A program made the position numbers and the translations under genes. From Adhaeribacter arboris (GTDB lineage: Bacteria > Bacteroidota > Bacteroidia > Cytophagales > Hymenobacteraceae): DNA of 64,000 nt. Where the stretch lies: NCBI RefSeq assembly GCF_003023845.1, contig NZ_PYFT01000001.1, forward strand, positions 744,001-808,000. Reading direction: 5' to 3'. Numbering within the stretch: position 1 is the stretch's first letter; each line of letters begins with the position of its first letter. This document shows positions 9,936-18,919 of this stretch, one piece after another. The notes beneath the pieces were generated by a model. That model worked only from the letters and a program-made list of their open reading frames with translations, did no database searches and was not told where the DNA came from.

Positions 9936-9969
9936 CTAATACCAAAAAAGCGGCGCTTTTTAGTATTAG
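9936..9969. terminator. Hairpin between gpsA and the efflux operon
   Basis: Inverted repeat CTAATAC...GTATTAG enclosing AAAAAGC-GGC-GCTTTTT, an almost continuous stem of about 14 bp with one mismatch. Its T- and A-rich flanks would let it terminate transcription in either direction. The rest of 9835-10198 shows no gene. A short GC-rich hairpin at about 10068-10083 faintly resembles the first arm of the dispersed repeat seen at 26795 and 31787. Confidence 0.5.
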
Positions 9970-10144
9970 GTAATTTATTAAGGTTTAAATAAAATGGGTA
10001 TTGGTAAATTATACGATTTCTCCTTTACTACTTGCCATAAGCAATCCAAGAAAGGCCAACAAACCCGCCGGGTTTAGCCAGATATGTTAGGTAAGCCAGC
10101 TTATGCTATTGGGTATTACTCACCAAATGAAACATAGGTTTAAC

Positions 10145-10179
10145 ATGGAAAAGGGTAGTTATGAACCACCCTTTTCCAT
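10145..10179 (-). terminator. Probable terminator of the sdaAB-tolC-adaptor operon
   Basis: A 14-bp stem with one mismatch and a 3-base loop (GGAAAAGGGT on one arm, ACCCTTTTCC on the other) lies 20 bases beyond the stop codon of the adaptor gene. The tract after it on the minus strand is only modestly T-rich, so it could also simply protect the 3' end. Confidence 0.6.
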
Positions 10180-10198
10180 TTAAATTTTTAGGAGTAAA

Positions 10199-11602
10199 CT
10201 ACGAATTACCTTCTTTTTCTTCCCCGCCGGCTTTATTCAGCGATTTTTCATCTTTTACAATAATGGCGGTACCATTTTTTAATTGGGTGGTTACGGCCCG
10301 GAAAGGCCCGGAGATTACTTCTTGCCCAGGTTTTAAGCCGCTGGTAATTTCAATATTATCAAAATCGCTGATACCGGTTTTTACTTCCACCATTTTAGCC
10401 TTGCCGTTTTCCTGCACAAAAATAACTTCTTTTAAATCTTCTACCGGAGCGGGTTTGCTGTTGGCGTTGTTAGCAGTATTATCTTGATTATTATTCGATT
10501 GTTCCGTTTTAACGGGTTTAGTAGTACTGGCATTTTCGTTTTCGTTGCGGGTAGTAACGGCGGCTAAGGGAACCGACAATACATTGTCTTTTTGTTCGGT
10601 AATGATATCTACCGATGCGGTCATGCCGGGCCGAAAAGGAGTAGTGTTTTTCTTCTTCAGGTTTTGGTAAGAGTCGCTGAGTAAACGAATCCGCACTTCA
10701 AACTCGGTTACCGCTTCCAGGGTGGTGGCATCTTTAGCCGTATTGGCAATGGCGGTTACTACTCCCCGGAATTTAGTATCGTCATTGGCGTACGAATCTA
10801 CTTCCACAATTGCCGAATCGCCGAGACCTACCCGGATAATATCGTTTTCGTTTACGTTCACCCGCACTTCCATGGAATGCAAATTGGCAATCCGGAGCAT
10901 TTCGGTACCGGCCATTTGCGACGTGCCCACTACCCGTTCGCCGCGTTCTACGTTTAGTTTAGAAATAGTGCCGCTTACCGGCGCGTAAATGGTGGTTTTT
11001 TGTAAGTTTTTACTCGCTTCGTCCAGGCTGGCCTGGGAGCTTTGCAAGTTAAATTCAGAAGCCCGCACTCGTTGCTTCGCCGATTCTATTTCCTGAATGC
11101 TGGCTTCGTATTGCGCTTTACTTTGGTCAAACTCCGATTGCGATATTACTTTTTGTTTAAATAGCTCGGCGTTTCGCTGGTGCGTTAAACGAATATTGGA
11201 ACTACTGGCAATCAACTGCGATAGCTGCGCTTTGGCCTGCGCCATATTGGCCCGCTCGGTATTTACCCGCGCATTCTGAGCGTCCACCATTGCTTTGTAA
11301 TTATCGGCCCGAATGCGCAGCAGCAACTGGCCTTTTACCACGGAGTCGCCTTCTTTCACGTATAAGTCGGTAATCTCCCCGGAAACGTCCGGACTGATTT
11401 TTACCTCTACCTCGGGTTGTACTTTGCCTGAAGCGCTCACCTTTTCTACAATTTTGGTTTGTTTAGCTTTGGCAACAGTTACTTCCACCCCGTTGGGTTT
11501 CCCAATCCAACCTTGTTTTTTAGCAATAACTAGCCCTACTATTACTACCAGGGCTATGGCACCTATACTATACAATAATCGGTTTGAATTCTTTTTGGCC
11601 AT
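10199..11602 (-). CDS. Efflux periplasmic adaptor (MacA/HlyD family)
   Basis: 467 residues. An N-terminal membrane anchor (about residues 8-27) is followed by a lipoyl half-motif (KVQPEVEVKISPDVSGEI), a helical hairpin (about 105-205), and the second lipoyl half (TIYAPVSGTISKLNVERGE). Beta-barrel and membrane-proximal domains follow. A low-complexity insert rich in Asn, Thr and Lys (about residues 360-395) lies in the C-terminal domain. Such adaptors bridge an inner-membrane transporter and TolC. It starts 21 bases after tolC. The ABC or RND pump normally found next is absent, so the pump must be encoded elsewhere. Confidence 0.88.
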   Translation of the reverse strand: MAKKNSNRLLYSIGAIALVVIVGLVIAKKQGWIGKPNGVEVTVAKAKQTKIVEKVSASGKVQPEVEVKISPDVSGEITDLYVKEGDSVVKGQLLLRIRADNYKAMVDAQNARVNTERANMAQAKAQLSQLIASSSNIRLTHQRNAELFKQKVISQSEFDQSKAQYEASIQEIESAKQRVRASEFNLQSSQASLDEASKNLQKTTIYAPVSGTISKLNVERGERVVGTSQMAGTEMLRIANLHSMEVRVNVNENDIIRVGLGDSAIVEVDSYANDDTKFRGVVTAIANTAKDATTLEAVTEFEVRIRLLSDSYQNLKKKNTTPFRPGMTASVDIITEQKDNVLSVPLAAVTTRNENENASTTKPVKTEQSNNNQDNTANNANSKPAPVEDLKEVIFVQENGKAKMVEVKTGISDFDNIEITSGLKPGQEVISGPFRAVTTQLKNGTAIIVKDEKSLNKAGGEEKEGNS

Positions 11603-11623
11603 GAATATTTGCTTTTATAAGCG

Positions 11624-13078
11624 CTAGAAGGATAAAGGTTTATTTTGATAGTAATCTAAAACTTTTAACTTGAATGTATAATCGTATTTTGCCTGAATGA
11701 GGTCGGATTGAGCTTTGGTGAAATTATTGCGGGCCACATTAAAGTCGGTGGCATTCATCACTCCATTGGCAAACCGAATCTCGGCATTTTTATAAGATTG
11801 CTCTAAAGCCGCCAATTGATTTTTAACGGCGATAAATTTCTTCTGGGCCGCTAAGGCATCCGCTACCGATTGCTGAATACTTTTTTGTAGCTGGTCCCGT
11901 ACCAGTTCCGTATTGAGTACCGCATTCTGATGATTTATTTTAGAACGGCTAACGTTGTTCCGGGCCAAAAAACCGTTAAAGATCGGAACATTTAAGGATA
12001 AGCCAATATTCTTACTTTGGTTATCTTTTATTTGGTCAAAATATGGGTATTTCATAGTCCGAGAACCCGGAACAAAAATTTTCAACTCCTCTCCTGGTAA
12101 TCCATCATTACTGGCAAATCCTAATGTTTGCTCTACCAGCGAACCAGTTGGTTCAAATAAAGGCCGGCCACTGGAATACAGCGTATTGTAACCGGCATTA
12201 AAAGAAAGTTGCGGGTAATAAGCGCTTCTGGAAATATCAATGCCGGCTAGAGCACTGCTTACGCGCAGATCAGCCGCTTTTACTTCCGGTAAATTTAATT
12301 GGGCGGTTTCAAATATTTGATTGGCATCTACAATTATCACGTCCTGGTCGGGGTCAGGAATAGCCGGTACCTCTAGTTCAAAAATTGCGTTAGGTAGATT
12401 CAATAATTGAGATAAGTTAAGCTTAGCAATGTCGATATTATTCTTGGCAGTAATAATATTTACATCATCCGAAGCTAATTGCGCTTTAAGTTCCAGCACA
12501 TTAGTTTCCGGTACGGAACCAGCGTTGAATAACTTTTGGGTCCGGTCTAATTGCGCCAATGTACTACTGCGCAATAATTCGTTCGCTTTTAAAATTTCGT
12601 TATTGAAAATAATTTGAATGTAAAACGTGACTACGTTCAACATAATATCGTTCCGGGAGCGGGCCACATCCGCTACGGCTGCCTGATTATCAAAATTATT
12701 CCGCTTAATAGTATTTATTAACTGACCGCCAGAGAACAACGGCACACTGGCATAAACCTGCAAGTTATTGGATTTAATAGTTTCGCTGACGAAGCTGTTG
12801 GTAGTAGGGTCAATTGACCGGCCAGAATTTAAATTATAAGCGGTACTGCCGTTTATAGTTGGTAGCCGGTTTAATTGCGCTTGCCGCAATGTTACCCGGG
12901 ATAAATCGGCTTGGAGTTGCGTCTGTTGAATCGTTAAATTGCTTTTTATTGCCTGGTCAATGCATTCTTGCAAAGTCCAAGTTTTAGGCTTGGTTTGAGC
13001 CATGGCTGGTTGGCTAAAGATAAAGCCAATTATGAAAGCCCCAGCCACTACTATTTTTTTGGAAAGATTTATCATCAT
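11624..13078 (-). CDS. tolC: TolC-family outer-membrane efflux protein
   Basis: 484 residues with a signal peptide (cleavage near QPAMAQ). Two repeated long coiled-coil halves, typical of TolC, are visible: WTLQECIDQAIKSNLTIQQ opening the first and LNLPEVKAADLRVSSALAGI opening the second. The beta-strand segments are rich in Tyr, Asn and Gly. It forms the outer-membrane channel for the adaptor encoded downstream. Its ATG overlaps the stop of sdaAB by 4 bases. That coupling to a serine dehydratase gene is not functionally obvious. Confidence 0.9.
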   Translation of the reverse strand: MMINLSKKIVVAGAFIIGFIFSQPAMAQTKPKTWTLQECIDQAIKSNLTIQQTQLQADLSRVTLRQAQLNRLPTINGSTAYNLNSGRSIDPTTNSFVSETIKSNNLQVYASVPLFSGGQLINTIKRNNFDNQAAVADVARSRNDIMLNVVTFYIQIIFNNEILKANELLRSSTLAQLDRTQKLFNAGSVPETNVLELKAQLASDDVNIITAKNNIDIAKLNLSQLLNLPNAIFELEVPAIPDPDQDVIIVDANQIFETAQLNLPEVKAADLRVSSALAGIDISRSAYYPQLSFNAGYNTLYSSGRPLFEPTGSLVEQTLGFASNDGLPGEELKIFVPGSRTMKYPYFDQIKDNQSKNIGLSLNVPIFNGFLARNNVSRSKINHQNAVLNTELVRDQLQKSIQQSVADALAAQKKFIAVKNQLAALEQSYKNAEIRFANGVMNATDFNVARNNFTKAQSDLIQAKYDYTFKLKVLDYYQNKPLSF

Positions 13079-13752
13079 AGGTCGATGTTGGGAATGTAGG
13101 TGATTTTTTTTATCCAGCTTAACTGACTAAGGTATTGAAGCGTAATGGGTTTTAAACCGGTATCCATTTGTATAAATTGGCGGGCTAGTTCGTTTTTAGC
13201 GCGCCGGGATACATTCATGGTGGCAATATTACAATCATCGTGGGCGATGACACTGCCAATAAAAGCAATGCTGCCTTTCATATCGTCGGCATCAATAATT
13301 AAAGTATGTAAAGTGGCCGAAAAATCGCACGAAAAACCATCTACTTCCACAATGCGGATAACGCCGCCGCCCCGACTTTCACCGATAACTTCTACTTGGT
13401 TGGTGGCGCCGGTTAACTCTAGCTTTACCGTATTGGGGTGGAGGGTAGAGGCATTGCCTACGGAACGAAACGTGTATTGTAATCCCGCTTCGGCGGCGTA
13501 AGTAAAAGCATCTCTCAAATGAACATCGTCGGTGGCAAAATCGAGTAAGCCGGCAACAACCGCCCGGTCCGAGCCGTGGCCTTCGTAGGTACGGGCAAAT
13601 GAATTATAGAAAGTAATCGTCGCCGTGCGCGGTGTTTCCCCTAATATCCGGATAGCGGCTCGCGCAATTCGTACCACGCCGGCGGTATGCGAACTCGAAG
13701 GACCAATCATAACCGGTCCGATCATGTCAAAAATACTGCTTTTTTCGGCCAT
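13075..13752 (-). CDS. sdaAB: L-serine dehydratase, iron-sulfur-dependent, beta subunit
   Basis: 225 residues. It deaminates L-serine to pyruvate together with an alpha subunit that carries the Fe-S cluster and is not in this window. The family start MIGPVMIGPSSSHTAGVVRIA is present, split here by one earlier MIGP. GHGSDRAVVAGLL lies mid-protein, and a C-terminal ACT regulatory domain spans about residues 145-220 (GSIAFIGSVIAHDDCNIATM). First gene of a three-gene operon with tolC and the adaptor. Confidence 0.9.
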   Translation of the reverse strand: MAEKSSIFDMIGPVMIGPSSSHTAGVVRIARAAIRILGETPRTATITFYNSFARTYEGHGSDRAVVAGLLDFATDDVHLRDAFTYAAEAGLQYTFRSVGNASTLHPNTVKLELTGATNQVEVIGESRGGGVIRIVEVDGFSCDFSATLHTLIIDADDMKGSIAFIGSVIAHDDCNIATMNVSRRAKNELARQFIQMDTGLKPITLQYLSQLSWIKKITYIPNIDL

Positions 13753-13785
13753 CTGACGAATATAGGAAGCTATACTTCAAAAAAT

Positions 13786-13793
13786 CAAATTTA
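13786..13793 (-). promoter_or_regulatory. Possible -7 element for the sdaAB operon
   Basis: On the minus strand the sequence reads TAAATTTG, a match to the Bacteroidota -7 consensus TAnnTTTG, about 35-40 bases ahead of the sdaAB start. I see no good TTTG at the -33 position, so this is only a weak call. Confidence 0.35.
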
Positions 13794-14020
13794 CTTATTC
13801 GCTACAATTAAGAAAGTATTAGTTAAAATATTTAAGCGGCTTATATTAAATTTAGTATGAATGCTGTTTTTCCGGCTTTTCCTGCCATACTTTAATGTGC
13901 AAGATAAAGGTAAGTTTATTATGATAGATGCGAATAATTTTAAATGGGTTGCCCAAAGGATATCACCAGAATAAAAATTTAACCTTAAGTTTACAGGCAA
14001 AACTATTTTCCTTTTGTTTA

Positions 14021-14983
14021 ATGAGCATGCCATTGGAGCCGCAGGTATTAGAACAACTAAAAAAGCTGGAAGAAAAATATTCGGCTTTAGGTCAGGATCT
14101 CGCTGCCTACCTGGAAGGATTGTATCACTCCGATTTTTTAAATTATTGGAATTATATTCACCTGGATACGCTGTTAAGTTTGCAAACCCCGCGAACTACT
14201 TTTCCGGACGAGAAAATTTTTATTTTGTATCACCAAATTACCGAGCTTTACTTTAAGCTTTGCCTGAATGAATACGAACAGATTGGAAACTTACCCGAAG
14301 AGGCTCTGTCGGAGTTAATTTTACGCATCAGCCGGATTAACCGTTATTTCGAAAACTTGATCGATTCGTTTGATGTGATGGTTGATGGCATGGACCCGAA
14401 AGAATTTTTACAGTTCCGGATGTCGTTAATGCCGGCCAGTGGCTTTCAGTCGGTGCAGTTTCGGATGATTGAAATTTGCTCGACCGATTTAAAAAACCTG
14501 ATGGATAAAGAAAAGCGCAACGCCCTGGGTTTAACCGCCGGTCACGAAGAAATGATGGGTTGCATTTATTGGAAAGAAGGCGCAACAGAAGTGGATTCCG
14601 GTACTAAAACCTTAACCTTACTGCAATTCGAAGAAAAATACGCCGATACGCTTTCGGTATTTGCTTTAAAATTTAAAGATAAAAACGTTTGGGCCGTGGT
14701 AAAACGCTTGCCCGAAGCCGACCAGCAAAATCCAAAATTATTGCGCCAGTTGAAATTGCTGGATAGCAACGTAAATGTAAACTGGCCCTTAATGCATTTT
14801 AAATCAGCGGTGCGTTATTTAAAGAACGAGAAAGAAAGTCTGGCCGCTACCGGCGGCACTAATTGGCAGCAGTATTTACCGCCCAAATTCCAGAAGCGCA
14901 TTTTTTTTCCCTCTATCTGGACCGATCAGGAAATAGAAGACTGGGGAAAAGGCTGGGTAGAAAAAGTATTAAGTGACTTGTAA
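14021..14983 (+). CDS. kynA: Tryptophan 2,3-dioxygenase
   Basis: 320 residues from the ATG at 14021. The frame is open back to 13928, but the upstream residues are unlike the family. It is a heme enzyme that opens the indole ring of L-tryptophan as the first step of the kynurenine pathway. Family landmarks: LNYWNYIHLDTLLSLQTP, FILYHQITELYFKLCLNEYE (helix with heme-pocket residues), and FRMSLMPASGFQSVQFR, the substrate-binding loop. The C-terminal part is shortened relative to some members but keeps W-rich FFPSIWTDQEI. No other kyn genes lie nearby. Confidence 0.9.
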   Translation: MSMPLEPQVLEQLKKLEEKYSALGQDLAAYLEGLYHSDFLNYWNYIHLDTLLSLQTPRTTFPDEKIFILYHQITELYFKLCLNEYEQIGNLPEEALSELILRISRINRYFENLIDSFDVMVDGMDPKEFLQFRMSLMPASGFQSVQFRMIEICSTDLKNLMDKEKRNALGLTAGHEEMMGCIYWKEGATEVDSGTKTLTLLQFEEKYADTLSVFALKFKDKNVWAVVKRLPEADQQNPKLLRQLKLLDSNVNVNWPLMHFKSAVRYLKNEKESLAATGGTNWQQYLPPKFQKRIFFPSIWTDQEIEDWGKGWVEKVLSDL

Positions 14984-14994
14984 TTAAGTTGCAG

Positions 14995-15015
14995 GTTGTA
15001 CGTTGTACGTTGTAC
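14995..15015 (+). repeat. Triplicated 7-bp repeat GTTGTAC
   Basis: Three exact head-to-tail copies of GTTGTAC follow directly after the tryptophan dioxygenase gene. Short tandem motifs like this are common in intergenic DNA of this group. No function is evident. Confidence 0.7.
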
Positions 15016-15135
15016 GTTTTAAGGGTTAAGTTTCTATTGTATATAACCAAGTGGATTCAACTTCAACTCTATTACGCTTATCGAATTTGCTAAAAAAATG
15101 CTTTATTGCTTTTTAGTTGTGGTTATAGGCTTTTT

Positions 15136-15483
15136 TTATTTACAGCTAAATATCTCTTTTTCCTCAAAGTAGGTAATCGGCCTGTTTACGGAAGGAAGAA
15201 ATTTTAAATACACAACACGTATTGTATCACCTACCCTGGTTAAATCTTCTTCTAAAGAGTCTGATTTATAATTTACCCCATGGTAGTAAAAGTTATACAA
15301 TAAAGTAGCCTTATGGTATCTTATTCTTTTTGATTCATTAATTAGTATAGCTTCTCCACAGATACCATAATGTTTTACAAGAAAGTTAAATACAGGAGTC
15401 GAAAGAATTATACATAGAAAGTAACAGACGAATCCAATTCCCATTAATTTTCCAAGTAAACTATTAGAGTTTTTACGAATCAT
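15136..15483 (-). CDS. Small single-pass membrane protein, unknown function
   Basis: 115 residues. A basic N-terminus is followed by one hydrophobic segment (about residues 13-35), then a mostly beta, extracytoplasmic or cytoplasmic domain of about 75 residues containing NFYYHGVNYKSDS and VGDTIRVVYLKFLPSVNRP. The latter recalls DUF3592-like membrane proteins, in which a GD-x-V-x-V-xYxPxxP motif is common. That similarity is weak. A very long palindrome lies just upstream of its start. Confidence 0.6.
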   Translation of the reverse strand: MIRKNSNSLLGKLMGIGFVCYFLCIILSTPVFNFLVKHYGICGEAILINESKRIRYHKATLLYNFYYHGVNYKSDSLEEDLTRVGDTIRVVYLKFLPSVNRPITYFEEKEIFSCK

Positions 15484-15515
15484 TTAGATATAAAAAGATT
15501 GCCTATAACGAACAA

Positions 15516-15580
15516 GTTAAAAAAATTCTTTATAAGCCATAATAATTCAATTATTATGGCTTATAAAGAATTTTTTTAAC
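15516..15580. terminator. 65-bp near-perfect palindrome, probable bidirectional terminator
   Basis: Arms 15516-15547 and 15549-15580 are exact reverse complements (32 bp each) around a single central C. The arms contain a run of seven A on the left and seven T on the right. In RNA form this is a very stable AT-rich hairpin with a U-tract, expected to terminate the lipoprotein gene at 15616-16410 (36 bases away). It also sits 33 bases ahead of the start of the next minus-strand gene. Confidence 0.75.
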
Positions 15581-15615
15581 CGTAAAATCTCCAACCTAAG
15601 ACGTATAACCTAATC

Positions 15616-16410
15616 CTAGGTTTTAGGTAGGATTACGGGGTCAAAGGAAGTAAAAACGGTTTCGGGCAGTTCATCGAAAACCTGGATATCGGTTAGCTTG
15701 GCTTTTCCCCGGTCGCCGGATAATTTAATTTTACCGTAAGTTTGGTAGTTTTGCCAGGGCATAACAAAAACCGGCGTTGAATCGGCGGCATTTCTGTAAT
15801 GCGCCCATTTAGACACTAAGTGCGAAGATTTATTTACGTAAACGTGGTACTTATTATCGGGAGTAACGCCCACTTTTTGAAAAGTAAGCTGCAAAACATC
15901 CGCTTTCTGCCCGCCCGAAACGGTATCTTCCCCTACATATTTAAGAGTAACCCCCGAGTCTTTTAACTTAAATGGCATTACCAACCAATACGAATCGTTA
16001 ATCCAGGCTTCTTTGCCTTCTTGCAGGTATTTGGCCAGAGAATCGGGCTGCGTAACTTCTGTCCCATTTTTAAAAACCTTGCCTTTACCCGTATTTATAT
16101 TCACTAAAGTTTTAGTACCGTCTTTTAAATTTTCAATGCGCACATTCCCGGTATACTTATCCCAGATTAATTTCCGGACGTCGAAGAAGTTCCAGGCGAT
16201 AAAGTGGGTGGCATCCCAGTTTTGGCGGCCGCCTTGCGCCGCCATCACCGAATCCGCAATCTGAATGGCTTTCGGGTCAGACCCAGTTAAATTAAAGCCA
16301 TCCATCGGTGGGTTACCAGTTTGCTTTTGCTCTTCCTTCGATTGGCACATCTGGAAAGTAAGACAAGTAATTAGCAATACTAAGTTTAAAAAAGTAGTTG
16401 TCGTTTTCAT
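15616..16410 (-). CDS. Lipoprotein, DUF6503-like, unknown function
   Basis: 264 residues. The lipoprotein leader is LVLLITCLTFQMC with Cys at about residue 22. The mature part begins with a family-like segment (IADSVMAAQGGRQNWDATHF) and is predicted to be mainly beta. It resembles the DUF6503-type exported proteins of Bacteroidota and, more distantly, LolA/LolB-like lipid-binding folds (VYVNKSSHLVSKWAHYR). No enzyme motif is visible. Monocistronic, ending in the palindrome at 15516. Confidence 0.7.
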   Translation of the reverse strand: MKTTTTFLNLVLLITCLTFQMCQSKEEQKQTGNPPMDGFNLTGSDPKAIQIADSVMAAQGGRQNWDATHFIAWNFFDVRKLIWDKYTGNVRIENLKDGTKTLVNINTGKGKVFKNGTEVTQPDSLAKYLQEGKEAWINDSYWLVMPFKLKDSGVTLKYVGEDTVSGGQKADVLQLTFQKVGVTPDNKYHVYVNKSSHLVSKWAHYRNAADSTPVFVMPWQNYQTYGKIKLSGDRGKAKLTDIQVFDELPETVFTSFDPVILPKT

Positions 16411-16743
16411 AATGGTTTTTATAATGGATTAGGAACCTAAAAATCAACCTTATAGTAAATAGGAATCTTGTTTAAACAATGTCTTTGGCTAACGGTATAT
16501 AGTTTTTTGTTTAGTTGCAAAATAAATGATACAATTTCGTTTCTTCAGAAAAAATATATAAATAATAAGGGTGCAAAAAGGTACCAGAATTTTCTAATTA
16601 AAATAAATAATTTGCTGATTATTAACTTAAAATGAAAAGATGCTACTTGCATTACTTAAAGTAAGTAGCCTAGAGAGAGCCAGAAAAAATTAATACTTTT
16701 TTTACGCCAGGGTTTCTTACTCTCTATTAACTCACCTACTCAG
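16411..16743. other. Intergenic region between divergent genes
   Basis: About 330 AT-rich bases separate the divergently transcribed lipoprotein and DUF547 genes. Both promoters must lie here, but I cannot pick a clear TTTG-N19-TAnnTTTG pair. Confidence 0.4.
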
Positions 16744-17529
16744 ATGAATTTTTCAAGTGTTCTCCTGCTGTTTTTTGTTTGTAATTTCTTTATTAGTTGT
16801 TCATCGCAAAGCCAATCCAGGTCGGAAGAATTATATTCTGGCCATGCAACCAAAACTCCGGTTTCCCATCAGGCTTACAGCGAATTGTTGCAAAAGTATG
16901 TTTCGACCCAGGGGAAAGTAAATTATAAAGAATTTTTAAAAGACAGTGTTGCTTTAAATCAATACCTGCAAACCCTGAGCAATAATCCCCCCGCTGAAAC
17001 CTGGAGCCGGGCCGAGCAACTGGCTTATTGGATAAACGCCTATAATGGTTTTACGCTGCAACTCATTTTACGCAACTATCCCCTAAAAAGCATCAAAGAC
17101 ATCGGCAGTAAAATTAAAATACCGTTCGTAAACACGCCCTGGGACGAGAAGTTTATTCGTATCGGACAATCCCGTATAGACTTAAACGAAATAGAACACA
17201 GTATTTTACGCCAAAAATTTAACGAGCCGCGCATCCATTTTGCCATTGTTTGCGCGTCGGTTTCTTGCCCGCCCTTGTTAAACAGGGCCTATACCGCCTC
17301 TGATTTAAACCAACAGCTAAATAAGCAAGCGCACCTATTTATCAATGATCCCAGCCGCAATAAGATTAAGCCTAATCAAATTCAGATTTCAAAGATATTT
17401 AGTTGGTTTAAAGGGGATTTTACCAAAAAAGAATCTTTAATAGGCTTTTTAAATAAATATTCCCGGGTAAAAATTAATCCGGATGCTCAGGTTTCCACGC
17501 TCGACTACAACTGGAATTTAAACGAATAG
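16744..17529 (+). CDS. DUF547 lipoprotein
   Basis: 261 residues. The N-terminal leader ends in NFFISCSSQ, giving a lipidated Cys near residue 19. The DUF547 domain spans about residues 75-215, with the family landmarks LAYWINAYNGFTLQLILRN and FAIVCASVSCPPLLNRAY; the latter contains Cys residues that recall thiol-protease-like folds. DUF547 proteins are widespread and uncharacterised. Single gene, convergent with the aldo/keto reductase. Confidence 0.88.
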   Translation: MNFSSVLLLFFVCNFFISCSSQSQSRSEELYSGHATKTPVSHQAYSELLQKYVSTQGKVNYKEFLKDSVALNQYLQTLSNNPPAETWSRAEQLAYWINAYNGFTLQLILRNYPLKSIKDIGSKIKIPFVNTPWDEKFIRIGQSRIDLNEIEHSILRQKFNEPRIHFAIVCASVSCPPLLNRAYTASDLNQQLNKQAHLFINDPSRNKIKPNQIQISKIFSWFKGDFTKKESLIGFLNKYSRVKINPDAQVSTLDYNWNLNE

Positions 17530-17580
17530 ACGATAGACCATAGACGATAAACCATGGACCATAGACTATGGTCTATCGTC
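17529..17580. terminator. 15-bp hairpin after the DUF547 gene
   Basis: Exact inverted repeat 17529-17543 / 17566-17580 (ACGATAGACCATAG against CTATGGTCTATCGT). Variants of the same CCATGG/CCATAGAC words recur out to 17601, so several alternative hairpins can form. The stem begins at the stop codon. Confidence 0.6.
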
Positions 17581-17664
17581 CATTGTCCATGGTCCATAGA
17601 CAGGAGATCATTAATAATTTATGGAATAAGAAATACTGTTCTTTTCCCTTACTCCTGGTTTTTC

Positions 17665-17809
17665 GTTGGAAAGTTGAAAGATTATAAAGTTGGAAAGTTG
17701 ACATAATAAAGTTAATATTATTTTATGTAAATGAAGTTAAATTTCAATCTATCAAAAGTTTACCGTTGCTTTCTGGTTATTAAACTTTCTAACCTTTCAA
17801 CTTTCCAAC
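17665..17809. repeat. Inverted repeat pair between convergent genes
   Basis: GTTGGAAAGTTGAAAG at 17665-17680 is the exact reverse complement of 17794-17809. A second partial copy of the first arm follows at about 17690-17699. The pair brackets about 110 bases of AT-rich DNA between the DUF547 gene and the aldo/keto reductase, a typical place for short intergenic repeats in this group. Confidence 0.6.
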
Positions 17810-17828
17810 CTTTCAACCGGCAACTATT

Positions 17829-18800
17829 TTACTGCGACCACTCGGTGGGTTCGCGGTCCCAACGGTGTTGTTTTAATTGGTGCAATAGTTCTTCAGGTAA
17901 TCCTTTGCCGTCGCTGGCTTTTAAGTTAGCCTCGGCGTGATTCACTTTGCGCATACCCGGGATAACGGTTCCTACCTGCGGGTTACTTAAAATAAAACGA
18001 AGCGCCATTTCGGGCATCGTCATTCCGGCCGGAATCAAAGGTTTTAAAGCATCGGCGTGGTCTACGCTGGAATTTAGATTTTCCGGTACAAAATAAGTGC
18101 TGCGCCAGTCGTCGGCGGGGAAAGTAGTTTCTTTGGTAAAAGTGCCGGTTAAAGTGCCTTCATCAAATGGAACCCGAGCAATAATGCCCACATCTAATTT
18201 TTGGCAGAGCGGAAATAATGCGTCTTCGGGAGCTTGGTCGAATATATTATAAATTACCTGCACGGCTTCAATCAGTCCGGTTTGCAAAGTGTGCAGCACA
18301 TTGTTCGGTTCCCAACGGTTCACGCTTACTCCCATTGCCTGAATTTTACCGGCTTTTTTTAGATCTTCTACGGCCCGCTGCCATTGCTCCTCTTGCGCCC
18401 AGGAATCTTCCCAGACGTGAAATTGCTGCAAGTCAATGGTCTCTACACGTAAGTTTTTCAGGCTTTTTTCGGTGTACTCCACAATGTGGTCGTACGGGAA
18501 GCAATCTTCCAGTTTAGACGCGCGGGTAGAAGGCCATTGAAAATTTTTAGGCGGAATTTTAGTGGCCAGGTACAGCTTTTTGTCGGCGTGCCGTTTTTGT
18601 AATTTACCTAAAATTTGTTCGCTGCGGCCCGAGCCATAACCCCAAGCCGTATCAAAAAAATTACAGCCTCGTTCCACCGACAAGTCCAGCGATTGATTAG
18701 ATTCCTCATCGTCCGAACCGGTCCAACCGGCCAGGCCCCACATACCATAACCAATTTCACTCACTTGCCAGCCGGTGCGGCCAAATCTTCTGTATTCCAT
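17829..18800 (-). CDS. Aldo/keto reductase
   Basis: 323 residues, TIM-barrel NADPH-dependent oxidoreductase. The catalytic set is visible: Asp and Tyr in FFDTAWGYGSGRSEQ, Lys in YLATKIPP, and His in LQQFHVWEDSW. NADPH-site residues follow in the C-terminal part (VGTVIPGMRKVNHAEANL). The substrate cannot be told from sequence. Monocistronic. Confidence 0.92.
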   Translation of the reverse strand: MEYRRFGRTGWQVSEIGYGMWGLAGWTGSDDEESNQSLDLSVERGCNFFDTAWGYGSGRSEQILGKLQKRHADKKLYLATKIPPKNFQWPSTRASKLEDCFPYDHIVEYTEKSLKNLRVETIDLQQFHVWEDSWAQEEQWQRAVEDLKKAGKIQAMGVSVNRWEPNNVLHTLQTGLIEAVQVIYNIFDQAPEDALFPLCQKLDVGIIARVPFDEGTLTGTFTKETTFPADDWRSTYFVPENLNSSVDHADALKPLIPAGMTMPEMALRFILSNPQVGTVIPGMRKVNHAEANLKASDGKGLPEELLHQLKQHRWDREPTEWSQ

Positions 18801-18919
18801 AGTTTATCATTTATTGTTAGTTGAAAAATTTTACAGTTAATTTTGTCTGAATCGCGGAATTCGGGTAATCCGTTTAATCTACAATTTAATTACTCGTGAA
18901 ATCTGCGAAAATCCGCAAT

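Noticed and set aside
14337..14769. Minus-strand ORFs within the tryptophan dioxygenase gene
   Set aside because: They are shadows of a well-supported gene on the other strand.
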